A DNA stretch of 64,000 bases, taken from positions 1-64,000 of the forward strand of contig JASGCO010000015.1 in the NCBI GenBank assembly GCA_030054095.1, given 5' to 3'. The notes under the pieces were generated by a model, which was not told the origin of the DNA, did no database searches, and worked only from the letters and a program-made list of their open reading frames with translations. Within the stretch, counting starts at the first letter, position 1. Every line of letters starts with the position of its first letter. The position numbers were made by a program, and so were the translations under genes. The DNA is from Sediminibacterium sp. (GTDB taxonomy: Bacteria > Bacteroidota > Bacteroidia > B-17B0 > Aurantibacillaceae). This document shows, piece by piece, positions 49,914-59,316 of this stretch.

Positions 49914-50076
49914 GAGCCTGTTTAAATTTTATCTGATTTCTTTGTTATGCATCTTTTTGGCTCATTCTTCGTTGGATTTTTCGACATAGTTAGCCCCAAC
50001 TATGACTACAAAATCCGCCTCAACTGAGCCCAAAATCTGCTATAACAAATTCATGATATAAATTTTAAACAGGCTC
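49914..50076. mobile_element. MITE-like palindromic element, 163 bp
   Basis: GAGCCTGTTTAAA at 49914-49926 and its complement TTTAAACAGGCTC at 50064-50076 end an imperfect palindrome that spans the whole 163 bp. The interior halves match loosely (for example GGATTTT and AAAATCC), with a central stem CATAGTTAG-CCC-CAACTATG. TTA is repeated on both sides (49911-49913 and 50077-50079), a 3-bp target duplication. It has no coding capacity. It lies between the redoxin gene and aconitase and could fold into a long hairpin RNA. Confidence 0.7.
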
Positions 50077-50149
50077 TTATTTTTTTTAAAAATTACCTAC
50101 CTTTAAAGTCTATTCAAAAACAGTTTGATTTTTTTAAAAATAAAGTATC

Positions 50150-52417
50150 ATGGCATTTGACATTGAAATGATTAAAAAGGTGTACGAACGTATGCCTTCG
50201 CACGTGGAAGCAGCCCGCAAAGCGTTGAATCGTCCGCTTACTCTGGCGGAAAAAATTCTGTATTCGCATCTGGATGCGGAAACGGCGCTGAAAGATTACC
50301 CGCGTGGTTCTTCGTATGTGGATTTTAATCCAGATCGTGTGGCTATGCAGGATGCTACGGCGCAGATGGCCTTGTTACAATTTATGCAGGCTGGCCGTCC
50401 TAAGGTTGCGGTTCCGTCTTCGGTACATTGCGATCACCTGATTCAGGCAAAGGCAGGCGCAAAAACGGATTTGGAAAGAGCAAAAACGGAAAGTGAAGAG
50501 GTATTTAATTTCCTGGCCTCTGTTTCTAATAAATATGGTATTGGTTTTTGGAAACCAGGCGCGGGCATTATTCATCAGATTGTTTTAGAAAATTACGCGT
50601 TTCCGGGCGGGATGATGATTGGTACCGATAGCCATACCGTAAATGCCGGTGGTTTGGGAATGATTGCGATTGGTGTAGGTGGAGCGGATGCCTGTGACGT
50701 AATGGCTGGTTTACCGTGGGAATTAAAAATGCCAAAATTAATTGGTGTTAAATTGACCGGGAAACTAAATGGCTGGGCCAGTGCAAAGGATGTTATTTTA
50801 AAAGTGGCCGGTATTTTAACCGTAAAAGGGGGTACCGATAAAATTATTGAATATTTTGGTGAAGGTGCGCAAAGCCTGAGCTGTACCGGTAAAGGAACCA
50901 TTTGTAACATGGGTGCTGAAGTGGGTGCTACTACTTCCACATTCGGATACGATGAAAGTATGAGCCGTTACCTGAAAGCTACCGGTCGTGCCGATGTGGC
51001 TGCTTTGGCCGATGGCATTAAGGAGCATCTAACAGGTGATGCCGATGTGTATGCCAATCCTTCTAAGTATTTCGATGAGGTAATCGAGATTAACCTGTCG
51101 GAACTGGAGCCGCATGTAAACGGACCATTTACTCCGGATTTAGCGACGCCTATTTCAAAATTAAAAGCGGAAGCGGAGAAGAATGGCTGGCCAATGAAAG
51201 TAGAGGCTGGTTTAATTGGTAGTTGTACCAATTCAAGCTACGAGGATATTGCGCGCGCGGTTTCTCTGGCGCGTCAGGTATCGGCAAAAGGACTTAAAGC
51301 GAAAGCGGAGTTTATGATTAACCCGGGTTCTGAGCAAATTCGTTATACTATTGAGCGCGATGGTTTCCTGAAAGTATTTGATGAAGTGGGCGCTACTGTA
51401 TTTACAAATGCTTGTGGGCCTTGTATTGGTATGTGGGATCGTGTAGGCGCGGAAAAGAAAGAGAAAAACACCATTGTGCATTCGTTTAACCGGAACTTTG
51501 CTAAACGTGCCGATGGCAATCCTAATACTTACGCGTTTGTAACCAGTCCGGAATTAGTAACCGCTCTGGCTATTGCCGGAACCCTGGCGTTTAATCCGGT
51601 TACAGATACGCTTACTAATGAAAAAGGCGAGCAGGTTAAACTGGATCCACCAACTGGTGATGAGTTGCCAAGTAAAGGATTTGCGGTGGAGGATGCCGGT
51701 TATCAGGCTCCTGCTCTGGATGGCAGTAGTGTAAAAGTGTTGGTAGAACCTACCAGCAAGCGTTTACAGTTACTGGATCCGTTCGCAGCCTGGGAAGGTG
51801 TTGATCTGAAAGGATTGAAATTATTAATTAAAGCCAAAGGAAAATGTACTACCGATCATATCAGTATGGCGGGTCCCTGGTTAAAATTCCGCGGGCACTT
51901 AGATAATATTTCAGATAACATGTTGATTGGCGCGGTGAACGCGTTTAATGAGAAAACTGATTCGGTTAAAAATCAACTGAATGGTGATTATGAGAGTGTG
52001 CCAAAAGTACAGCGGCAGTATAAAGCGCAAGGTATTGGCAGTATTGTGGTAGGTGATGAAAACTACGGTGAAGGGTCATCACGTGAGCACGCGGCTATGG
52101 AACCCCGCCATTTAGGGGTACGCGCGGTATTGGTAAAATCGTTTGCCCGTATTCACGAAACCAACCTGAAAAAACAAGGGATGCTGGCTTTAACGTTTGC
52201 CAATCCGGCAGATTATGATAAGATTCAGGAAGATGATGTAATTGATATTGCTGGTTTAACATCGTTTGCACCGGGTGTGCCGTTAACTTTAACGCTGCAT
52301 CATGCCGATGGTACATCGGATGCGTTTAGTGTGAACCATAGCTATAACGCTCAGCAAATTGAGTGGTTTAAAGCTGGTGGCGCGCTGAATATTATTAGAG
52401 CCAATGTAAAGGCGTAA
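50150..52417 (+). CDS. acn: Aconitate hydratase
   Basis: Interconverts citrate and isocitrate in the TCA cycle. At 755 residues it has the mitochondrial-type aconitase layout. The 4Fe-4S cluster ligands are C359 ([11 protein letters not shown]), C422 and C425 ([10 protein letters not shown]). [14 protein letters not shown] (158-171) and [17 protein letters not shown] are further conserved motifs, and the swivel domain contains [15 protein letters not shown]. The ATG at 50150 fits. It has a strong terminator downstream, so it is a single gene. The start lies 73 bp after the MITE-like element, which may affect its expression. Confidence 0.96.
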   Translation: MAFDIEMIKKVYERMPSHVEAARKALNRPLTLAEKILYSHLDAETALKDYPRGSSYVDFNPDRVAMQDATAQMALLQFMQAGRPKVAVPSSVHCDHLIQAKAGAKTDLERAKTESEEVFNFLASVSNKYGIGFWKPGAGIIHQIVLENYAFPGGMMIGTDSHTVNAGGLGMIAIGVGGADACDVMAGLPWELKMPKLIGVKLTGKLNGWASAKDVILKVAGILTVKGGTDKIIEYFGEGAQSLSCTGKGTICNMGAEVGATTSTFGYDESMSRYLKATGRADVAALADGIKEHLTGDADVYANPSKYFDEVIEINLSELEPHVNGPFTPDLATPISKLKAEAEKNGWPMKVEAGLIGSCTNSSYEDIARAVSLARQVSAKGLKAKAEFMINPGSEQIRYTIERDGFLKVFDEVGATVFTNACGPCIGMWDRVGAEKKEKNTIVHSFNRNFAKRADGNPNTYAFVTSPELVTALAIAGTLAFNPVTDTLTNEKGEQVKLDPPTGDELPSKGFAVEDAGYQAPALDGSSVKVLVEPTSKRLQLLDPFAAWEGVDLKGLKLLIKAKGKCTTDHISMAGPWLKFRGHLDNISDNMLIGAVNAFNEKTDSVKNQLNGDYESVPKVQRQYKAQGIGSIVVGDENYGEGSSREHAAMEPRHLGVRAVLVKSFARIHETNLKKQGMLALTFANPADYDKIQEDDVIDIAGLTSFAPGVPLTLTLHHADGTSDAFSVNHSYNAQQIEWFKAGGALNIIRANVKA

Positions 52418-52442
52418 AAGTTATTTCTTAATATGTAATGTA

Positions 52443-52472
52443 AACCCGGATCGTAAACATCCGGGTTTTTTT
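52443..52472 (+). terminator. Rho-independent terminator of aconitase gene
   Basis: AACCCGGAT (52443-52451), loop, ATCCGGGTT (52459-52467) then a T-run to 52472. A 9-bp perfect stem with T-tract, 25 bp after the aconitase stop. Confidence 0.9.
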
Positions 52473-52544
52473 GCGTTTAGTTGTGAATGAAGTTTGTTAG
52501 CGTAACAGAACTATTGCCTATAAAGATCTCTTCGTGTTAATTGG

Positions 52545-52735
52545 CCGAGCGGTTGGAGTGGCAGCCTTGCGTGGGACTTTGTGTGATTTTGCGCGAGCGA
52601 GGAAGCGACCAAAGGAAGCTACCGGAGCCGCTGCAAAAGCCACAAAGGCCCCGCAAGCTATAACGGAAAACGCGGTTTTTAGCGGAGGTAGCGGGACGGA
52701 AAAACGGCCCCTGATTTTGAAACTAGCGGCAGGAA
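52545..52735 (+). repeat. GC-rich intergenic repeat, diverged copy C
   Basis: Shows a looser match to the A/B repeats. TGGCAGCCTTGCGTGGGACT with TTGTG corresponds to CGGCAGCCCTGCGCGGCACT with TTGCA of copy A, and GGCCCCGCA-GCTATAACGG corresponds to CCCCCGCA-GCTATAGCG. The end of A/B is replaced by GCGGAGGTAGCGGGACGG. An open frame over it (52534-52743) is a by-product of the composition. Confidence 0.5.
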
Positions 52736-52747
52736 TTAAGTAAACGA

Positions 52748-54388
52748 CTAATAATTCAAACGGATAATGTGGCAAGGTTCTGTAGTTCCTTCGGTGTGAA
52801 CAAGGGTTAGCTTTTGCGGGTATTTGTTAAGAATGGGGCGCACAATATCGTGCATGGTGCCAATAATTTGCCCGTTACTTATTTTCGGATTTAACCGCAA
52901 TTGCGCCAAAAGAATATGAGTGACCTTGTTTTTTTGAAGGAAGGCCAGCGCGCTGTCAGGGTTTGCTTCGTTGGTAAGTGAATCGCGTTTAATAACACTA
53001 TAGACCGGGAAGAACTTTTTTCCGCCGGAGTAAACAAAACTCATGGGTGCTTTACGACTGGCTACGAGAGCAGTAGATGGCAGGCTATCATTACACCAGC
53101 GGCTACCTTTTAAAAAATTAACCCAGTCGGGGGTAAAGCCGGCAAATACGTTTCCTTTAAGGTGTTGTTTAGCAATGGGGTAATGTGTTTGCGTTCGGGT
53201 ATAGGTAGATTTAATAAGGGAACCACAACTAATGACCAGTATAATGATGTATGCCGGTTGAACAAATGGATAGTTTAAACTGATGGTATAGAGGGTATAA
53301 AAAAAAGCGATTAACAGTACAGGCATTCCGATTAAGATGATGCGGGGCTGTTCCCATCTGGTTTGCAGGATGACAAAAGAGAAAAGGAGAATAAGTATGG
53401 TGTATATAAAACTGAATCCGTAGAATACATTTTTATTTTTGATGAACAGATAACCGCCAAATCCTATCAGGGCAATGATGATAAAAATAGAGAATGGTTT
53501 TATGGCGGGTGCATCCTCTCTCAGGAATCCCATAATCTGAGGGGCACACTTACCAAGATACAGTTGTGTGTTTACTACAAAACGACCCAGGTAGCCTGAA
53601 AAATCTTCAGCCCCTTTGGTGGCATCGTAGTAATCTTTACGCATAAATAAATGAATCTGTCCACTGAACTGATTTTTGCCTTCCCAGATGCTATGGATCA
53701 GTAATTCGTATAGTCCCCGGAATATACTAAAGGATATGAGTCCCCATGCCGCGTTTTTCCATTGCTTTTTTAAAAGGAAGATAAGTATGAATGCAGGAAG
53801 TGCCAGGATGGCAATGTTTTTTGTAATACTGATGAGTACCATTAATATGCCGGCAATTGCCCAGTAACCGGCTTTCTTTTTAAAAGGTGTATCCGCCGGG
53901 ATGCTTGAAAATACGGATACGAAATAGAAAAGAAGTGACTGCATAAAAAGATAAAATGCTTCTGTAAATGTCATACTGGCGTAGTACAGGAGCAAATGAT
54001 TGACTGATAGGAAAAGGGTAACAGGTATTAAAACGCTGTAGGAGATGTTGTGCTCAAATGCTTTCCAGAAGAGGAGAACGGAAAAGGTATAGAGTAAAAC
54101 ATTTATGATTTTAAAGAGGAGAATTTTGAAACCGAACCCCTTGCACAGGAGTGCCAGAAACATTGGGTAAAGCGGGGCATTGAAGGTGTATTGGTAATGC
54201 GGAAACTCATGTACGTATTTCCATGCGGCTTCCACATAGGCTGAATCGTCGTTGGCATCGCTAAAACCGGCATTGAAATTGGCTAAGGCCAGTAGTAAGG
54301 TGATTAGTGGGAAGGCGAAGAGTAGTTTTTTACGGTGTTTCAGGGCATAGGTTTCCAGCCTGACAAATAGTGTCAACGAAGAGGACAT
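52748..54388 (-). CDS. GT-C-type membrane glycosyltransferase-like protein
   Basis: A 546-residue protein with about ten to twelve transmembrane segments. In the first loop, NFNAGFSDANDDSAYVEAAW (about 38-57) contains the acidic pair (D46/D47) that marks PMT/ArnT-type (GT39/GT83) transferases, followed by YTFNAPLYPMFLALLCKGFG, the typical next segment. The C-terminal soluble part is about 130 residues. These enzymes move a sugar from a polyprenyl carrier to a protein or lipid on the outside of the inner membrane. Substrate unknown. It ends convergently after the GC-rich repeat and has no operon partner. Confidence 0.75.
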   Translation of the reverse strand: MSSSLTLFVRLETYALKHRKKLLFAFPLITLLLALANFNAGFSDANDDSAYVEAAWKYVHEFPHYQYTFNAPLYPMFLALLCKGFGFKILLFKIINVLLYTFSVLLFWKAFEHNISYSVLIPVTLFLSVNHLLLYYASMTFTEAFYLFMQSLLFYFVSVFSSIPADTPFKKKAGYWAIAGILMVLISITKNIAILALPAFILIFLLKKQWKNAAWGLISFSIFRGLYELLIHSIWEGKNQFSGQIHLFMRKDYYDATKGAEDFSGYLGRFVVNTQLYLGKCAPQIMGFLREDAPAIKPFSIFIIIALIGFGGYLFIKNKNVFYGFSFIYTILILLFSFVILQTRWEQPRIILIGMPVLLIAFFYTLYTISLNYPFVQPAYIIILVISCGSLIKSTYTRTQTHYPIAKQHLKGNVFAGFTPDWVNFLKGSRWCNDSLPSTALVASRKAPMSFVYSGGKKFFPVYSVIKRDSLTNEANPDSALAFLQKNKVTHILLAQLRLNPKISNGQIIGTMHDIVRPILNKYPQKLTLVHTEGTTEPCHIIRLNY

Positions 54389-54668
54389 AGTAAAAGTTTA
54401 AATGATACATTACTGCCGTTGCCATTATGTGCTGTAACACGGATGATGTCATCAACTCCCAGAACGGAACGGAATGCTTGCTATAGATAAGAGCCTTAGT
54501 TGGCCGGAATGTTGCCTGAAAACCTCACTTTTTTTAAAAAACAGGTTGTTTGACCTGGTTTTAGGTAATCAGCAACGTTCTGTTCGTCAAGTTTTTTCTG
54601 GCTTTAGCGTATAATGTAAAACCTGATCTGCAGATGTGTTATATTCCGGATAAATTAAAGAGGGTATT

Positions 54669-57095
54669 ATGAAAATTGCAAAAGTATTTTTGATGCTGAT
54701 TGTATTTAGTCATTTTGTAACAAAGGCGCAAACGTTGAGTTTTACAGTTAAAGCCAGTCACCCTCGTATATTGCTTGATACACCTTTGATTCAGCGATTA
54801 CAGGCCAGAGCATTGGCCAATACTCCGGAGTGGCAGGAGTTGCAGACACGTATAAATGGAGTGAACAACCTGAATGCCACGCAAATTATGAATACGGTTT
54901 ATGAGGGGCAGCATTATGCTATTATGCACGCGCTGTCGTTTTACGCAACGGGGAATACCCAGCACCGGGATACGGCGGTCAGCATATTTAAACGATTTTT
55001 CACTTATCATACCACAGATAGCGCTATGTATTATGATGCTGGTTACGCGTCGCGTAGTACACTGTGCGAGGTAGCCATGTTATACGATTGGTTGTATAAT
55101 TATCTACAGGAGCCGTTCCGAATACAGGTCAGAACCCGGCTTATCCATTGGGGAAACTGGTTACTGACTAAACCGAATATTTATGGTATGTGGGGCACTC
55201 TTTACTATGATGAAGGGAATAACTATACAATGGGGCACTTTTCAGGAATCACTCATTTGGGTTTTGCTATATATTCTGAAGATCCTGTAAATGGCACACG
55301 GTTTATTTATAAGTCGGATTCTATACGTCCGTTTTTGACGCATTTTACGAACACCCGGCTGAAACACGGTGATGCCAATGAGGGCTGGGGGTACGGTGCC
55401 GGATATGCTGCCAATTACTTTAAGGCGCTGGCGGTTTACAAAACGGCTACTCAGGCTAATATTAATTATTTTGCTACTACTACTTATGATGAGGATGTAC
55501 TAAAATTTTTACCGATGGCTACGCTACCCGATTTGCGCCGGATGTTACCCGAAGGGGATTGGGCGAGGGAATCAACAGGTAAATTGTGGGACTATCACCG
55601 TTTGGTGACCGATCTGGTTTCTTCTTATTCCAATAGCACTAACACACAGCGTGTGGCCGCTTTTTATGGCCCTGAAACGGTTCCTACAAATACGTTTGAG
55701 GTAACGGCTTATCGTTGGTTCCCTTTTTTATTTCATAACAAGGAGGTAGCCCCTCTGGATTACCGAACATTGCCTTTCTATCAGGGAAATTACATTTATA
55801 CAGATACGAGCGGAACTGATCAACTGGTTGCCCGAACCGGATGGAATACCGGTAGCACCTGGGTAAGTTACAGGGGAGGCGGGCGTTATGGCGATCACGC
55901 GCACAATGGGTCAGGTCATTTTTCGGTGTATAGCAAAGGATGGTTGTTAATTGATAAAAATATTCAGGCTGCCTCCGGAATAGAGGGGTCTGACTCTATG
56001 CATAATTGTATTCATATTGAACGTATGAATAGTATGGAGTTATATCCGTTTAACGGCTATCAAAATGCGGAACACAGTCAGGTTAAACAGCGCGAGTTTA
56101 CAAACGATTATAATTATGTGTGGACAAACGCGACACCGATTTATACTGCCCGAAACTCGCATTTTAATAATGTTGTAAAAAAGGAGCGGCAGTTCTGGTA
56201 TTTTCCGGCACTCAATAAAATAGCGGTTTATGATGTTGCCGCGACTACAACTTCTGGTTACAAAAAATGGTTTGGTCTGACATACAACGGGGCACCTTCA
56301 ATAAGTAACGATTCATCCTATACGTTTTATAGTAATGCTCAGGATAAAGCGGTGGTTTATACTGCGTATCCTTTACAAAAGCAGGTAACGCGGTTTGGAA
56401 ATTCTATCCGCGTTAGAAACCGGAACGCACAAGGTAAAGATTATTTTATGCATTTAGTGTCGGTAGGCCCTGCATCGGGTACTATTGCTCCTGTATTACC
56501 TTTGAACCGCGATAATGGTAGTGTTATCATTTCTGATTTTTACGGATCCTTCCACAGAGAAGCGCTTAAAGATTATGTTATTCTTTTTGCCAGCGATAAT
56601 ACGGCATTTAATTATGATTCGCTTGTGTACGAAGTTCCTGATCATTCTGTTACTCTTCATTCCTACATTGCGGGACTTAACCCTAATACTACATTTTATG
56701 CCTCTTACCTAATATCCGGAATAAATCTGCGGGTGCGGGTCTCTAAGATAAATCATCAGGGGGCTATTCAGATACAAAGCTCTTCAGCGGGATTACTGTC
56801 TTTTGATTTGCCGGGAGTAATAGGGGTAAAGGAAAATACATTTGTTAAAGCCAATTTCAATGTGTTTTACAACGCCTCAGACAAACAAATTGTTGTAAAG
56901 CCTGTTGCAGAGTTTAATGAGAGTTATGCTTTTGATTTGTATAGCGTAGAAGGAAGATACGTACAAAGTGTCGAAATGAATGGAGTAGGAATGCAGGTTA
57001 TTTCTGTAAATGGATTAGCCGCGGGAGTTTATGTATTGAAAATTCAGAACAAACATACAGGAGTTAGTGTTGGGTATAAACTGGTAATTTATTAA
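54669..57095 (+). CDS. Secreted heparinase II/III-like protein, probable T9SS substrate
   Basis: An 808-residue protein with a signal peptide (VFLMLIVFSHFVTKAQ). Residues about 60-340 form an alpha/alpha-toroid-type domain (HALSFYATGNTQHRDTAVSI, AMLYDWLYNYLQEPFRIQVR). A beta-sandwich follows from about 380 with YRGGGRYGDHAHNGSGHFSV, the heparinase II/III signature where the His residues take part in polysaccharide cleavage. The C-terminus (VEGRYVQSVEMNGVGMQVIS, then GLAAGVYVLKIQNKHTGVSV) resembles a type A sorting domain without the usual YPNP start. It could degrade an acidic polysaccharide, but no sugar-use locus is nearby. Two alanines and a serine around the motif are normal. Confidence 0.8.
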   Translation: MKIAKVFLMLIVFSHFVTKAQTLSFTVKASHPRILLDTPLIQRLQARALANTPEWQELQTRINGVNNLNATQIMNTVYEGQHYAIMHALSFYATGNTQHRDTAVSIFKRFFTYHTTDSAMYYDAGYASRSTLCEVAMLYDWLYNYLQEPFRIQVRTRLIHWGNWLLTKPNIYGMWGTLYYDEGNNYTMGHFSGITHLGFAIYSEDPVNGTRFIYKSDSIRPFLTHFTNTRLKHGDANEGWGYGAGYAANYFKALAVYKTATQANINYFATTTYDEDVLKFLPMATLPDLRRMLPEGDWARESTGKLWDYHRLVTDLVSSYSNSTNTQRVAAFYGPETVPTNTFEVTAYRWFPFLFHNKEVAPLDYRTLPFYQGNYIYTDTSGTDQLVARTGWNTGSTWVSYRGGGRYGDHAHNGSGHFSVYSKGWLLIDKNIQAASGIEGSDSMHNCIHIERMNSMELYPFNGYQNAEHSQVKQREFTNDYNYVWTNATPIYTARNSHFNNVVKKERQFWYFPALNKIAVYDVAATTTSGYKKWFGLTYNGAPSISNDSSYTFYSNAQDKAVVYTAYPLQKQVTRFGNSIRVRNRNAQGKDYFMHLVSVGPASGTIAPVLPLNRDNGSVIISDFYGSFHREALKDYVILFASDNTAFNYDSLVYEVPDHSVTLHSYIAGLNPNTTFYASYLISGINLRVRVSKINHQGAIQIQSSSAGLLSFDLPGVIGVKENTFVKANFNVFYNASDKQIVVKPVAEFNESYAFDLYSVEGRYVQSVEMNGVGMQVISVNGLAAGVYVLKIQNKHTGVSVGYKLVIY

Positions 57096-57128
57096 CAGAA
57101 AGATGTATTGAAACACATTGCCGTGGAT

Positions 57129-59183
57129 TTATATTTCCATTACCAGACAGGTAATGTCGTCAATCTGTTCGTTTGCTCCCTGCCAGTTTGTAATGGTTTG
57201 ATTTAATAGTGTTTTAACCTGAGATAAGTTTTGACTGGCACTATCGGTGGCTAGTTTCTCGAATCGTTTGTACATAAATTTTTTACCCTTTTCTCCACCG
57301 AACTGATCGGGTAGCCCGTCTGTAATCATAAACAAGCGGTCTCCTTTTTTCAGGATGTGATGTTTTGAGGTGAACGAGTTGGCATTTTCGGTATGGAAGC
57401 CAACGGGCATTTTATCGCCTTTAAACTCGGTTAGTGCGCCATCGGATAATACATAGAGGTTATTATTAGCCGCGCTGAACTGCATGTTGTTGGTTTGCTG
57501 ATCAATATGGATGATCGCAATATCCATACCTTCCCGGTTGTTGCGTTCCCGGGAGGTTTTATTGAGTGTGGTTACCAGTTTGTCGCGAAGCAGATTAAGA
57601 ATTTGGGCGGTATCGCTTATCTTGTTTTCATTTACAATTTCATTCAGATAAGAAATACCCATTAAACTCATAAATGCTCCCGGAACACCATGCCCGGTAC
57701 AATCGGCTACCACGACAAAAAGATCGGAGCCATGTTTGGTAAACCAGTAAAAATCGCCGCTGACAATATCCTTGGGTCTGAAAATGACAAAAGCGTCTGC
57801 CACATCTTTCACTAAATCCGTTTCCTGTGGAATAATGGCGTTTTGTATGGTTTGCGCGTAAGTGATAGAGTCAATAATTTCCTTTTGTTTTTCATCTACC
57901 AGCATTTTTTGTTTTTCAATAATGCCACGTTGTTGTTGCGATTGCTGTACCCGCTTGTAGAGCAGGAACGCAAATACGGAAATCAGCAGCAGTACAATAA
58001 TAACAGCCCCCAAAATAATATTCCGCCGGTGACTTTCTGCTTCAGCCTTTTCTTTGGCACGTTTGTTATTGGTTTGTAACAAGGCAATTTCCCTCTCCTG
58101 TTTATCTATTTCGTAACGGGTTTGTAATTCGTTTAAAGCGGTTAAATTGGTATTGGTGAAATGTTTTTCTTTTGCCTGCAAATAACGTTCAGAATACTGA
58201 TACGCTTTATCAAAGGCTTTCAGGTGGGCGTAAATAGTTTTTAAAATGGAGAGGTTACTGATTTCCATGTTGGAATCTTCCTGCCGGTCTATAATTTCCT
58301 GAGCGGATAGGGCATAGTTTAAGGCTTCCTTATAATTGCCAAGATCGAGAAAAGTTTGCGCCATGTTTGATTTAAGGATGGCTATGGCGTAGTTATCACC
58401 TAATTCTTCTCTTATTTTCAGGGCTTCTTTCGAAGTTTCAATGGCTTTTTGATATTGTTTAAGCGCCGTGTAAGTGGCTGATAAATTGGTAAGGGTAGCA
58501 CCAATGCCGCGTTTATGTTGTAGCAGTTTAAAGTATTTTAAACCTTCAAGGTTAAATAGTAAGGAAGAGTCGGGTTTGTTCAGGTAGTTGTATTCTCCGC
58601 CCATACGCGCTGTGATATTCGCGTAATTGAATGTATCCTGCGACTCAAACGCTAACTGGCGCCCTTTGCCAAAGTAATAGAGCGATTTTTCGTGTGAGCC
58701 AATATTGCTGTAGATTAAACCCAGATCGTGCCACACTTTGGTTTTGATTTTTACCGAACCGGTGTTCTCAGAAAAACGTTGTGCTTGTAAGCAATACTTC
58801 AATGCTTCGTTATAATTGGCAACCGTTGATAAAATACGGGCATGTAATAAAAAACAGGCAATGGTTAAATCGTTGTTTTTACTAACACGGGCATGTTTGA
58901 TGGCTATTGGCGAATACAGGAGGGCAGAATCATTTAGTCCTTTTAACGTGTAATAACGTGCCAACTGGTAGTTAAGCCGTGAATATCCATAAGAGTAGCG
59001 CGCTTTAAGGGCTTTATTAAGGTTTTCCCGTATCAGAAGCGCCGCAGAATCAGTTTGCTGTTCCAGTAATTTGTCAACGTTTAATAATGTTTTGTTAAAC
59101 TGAGTCGTATCCAGTGGTATCTGGGATACCCCCCATAAGACTTTTGCTAAAGCCAAAAGAATATAAAAACGTTTTAAAAACAT
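57129..59183 (-). CDS. TPR-SpoIIE (PP2C-type) phosphatase, exported sensor
   Basis: A 684-residue signalling protein. A signal-like N-terminus is followed by about seven TPR repeats (residues 40-330; for example KVWHDLGLIYSNIGSHEKSL and ATLTNLSATYTALKQYQKAI). A coiled coil and a transmembrane helix (IILGAVIIVLLLISVFAFLL, about 390-410) lead to another coiled coil and a SpoIIE phosphatase with DIVSGDFYWFTKHG, VVVADCTGHGVPGAFMSLMG and FMITDGLPDQFGGEKGKKFM. All metal aspartates are kept. The domain order copies the TPR histidine kinase at 16890 with a phosphatase in place of the kinase. A homologous phosphatase lies at 47495. Confidence 0.9.
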   Translation of the reverse strand: MFLKRFYILLALAKVLWGVSQIPLDTTQFNKTLLNVDKLLEQQTDSAALLIRENLNKALKARYSYGYSRLNYQLARYYTLKGLNDSALLYSPIAIKHARVSKNNDLTIACFLLHARILSTVANYNEALKYCLQAQRFSENTGSVKIKTKVWHDLGLIYSNIGSHEKSLYYFGKGRQLAFESQDTFNYANITARMGGEYNYLNKPDSSLLFNLEGLKYFKLLQHKRGIGATLTNLSATYTALKQYQKAIETSKEALKIREELGDNYAIAILKSNMAQTFLDLGNYKEALNYALSAQEIIDRQEDSNMEISNLSILKTIYAHLKAFDKAYQYSERYLQAKEKHFTNTNLTALNELQTRYEIDKQEREIALLQTNNKRAKEKAEAESHRRNIILGAVIIVLLLISVFAFLLYKRVQQSQQQRGIIEKQKMLVDEKQKEIIDSITYAQTIQNAIIPQETDLVKDVADAFVIFRPKDIVSGDFYWFTKHGSDLFVVVADCTGHGVPGAFMSLMGISYLNEIVNENKISDTAQILNLLRDKLVTTLNKTSRERNNREGMDIAIIHIDQQTNNMQFSAANNNLYVLSDGALTEFKGDKMPVGFHTENANSFTSKHHILKKGDRLFMITDGLPDQFGGEKGKKFMYKRFEKLATDSASQNLSQVKTLLNQTITNWQGANEQIDDITCLVMEI

Positions 59184-59316
59184 ATATGCCCTCTGTCCGG
59201 GATGTGAGGCGTTTACGATTTGATGTTTTTTGCCAGATCAAGATACAAAAAACAAGTAAAACTTGTTGCAACAGATAGTGATTTGATAAATCATTCTGTT
59301 AAATACGTTTCACAAA

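Noticed and set aside
52541-52620. tRNA-like sequence (GGCCGAGCGGTTGG)
   Set aside because: No cloverleaf could be folded; it belongs to the GC-rich repeat.
52534-52743. Open frame on + after aconitase
   Set aside because: Lies in the diverged repeat copy C, with no family signature.
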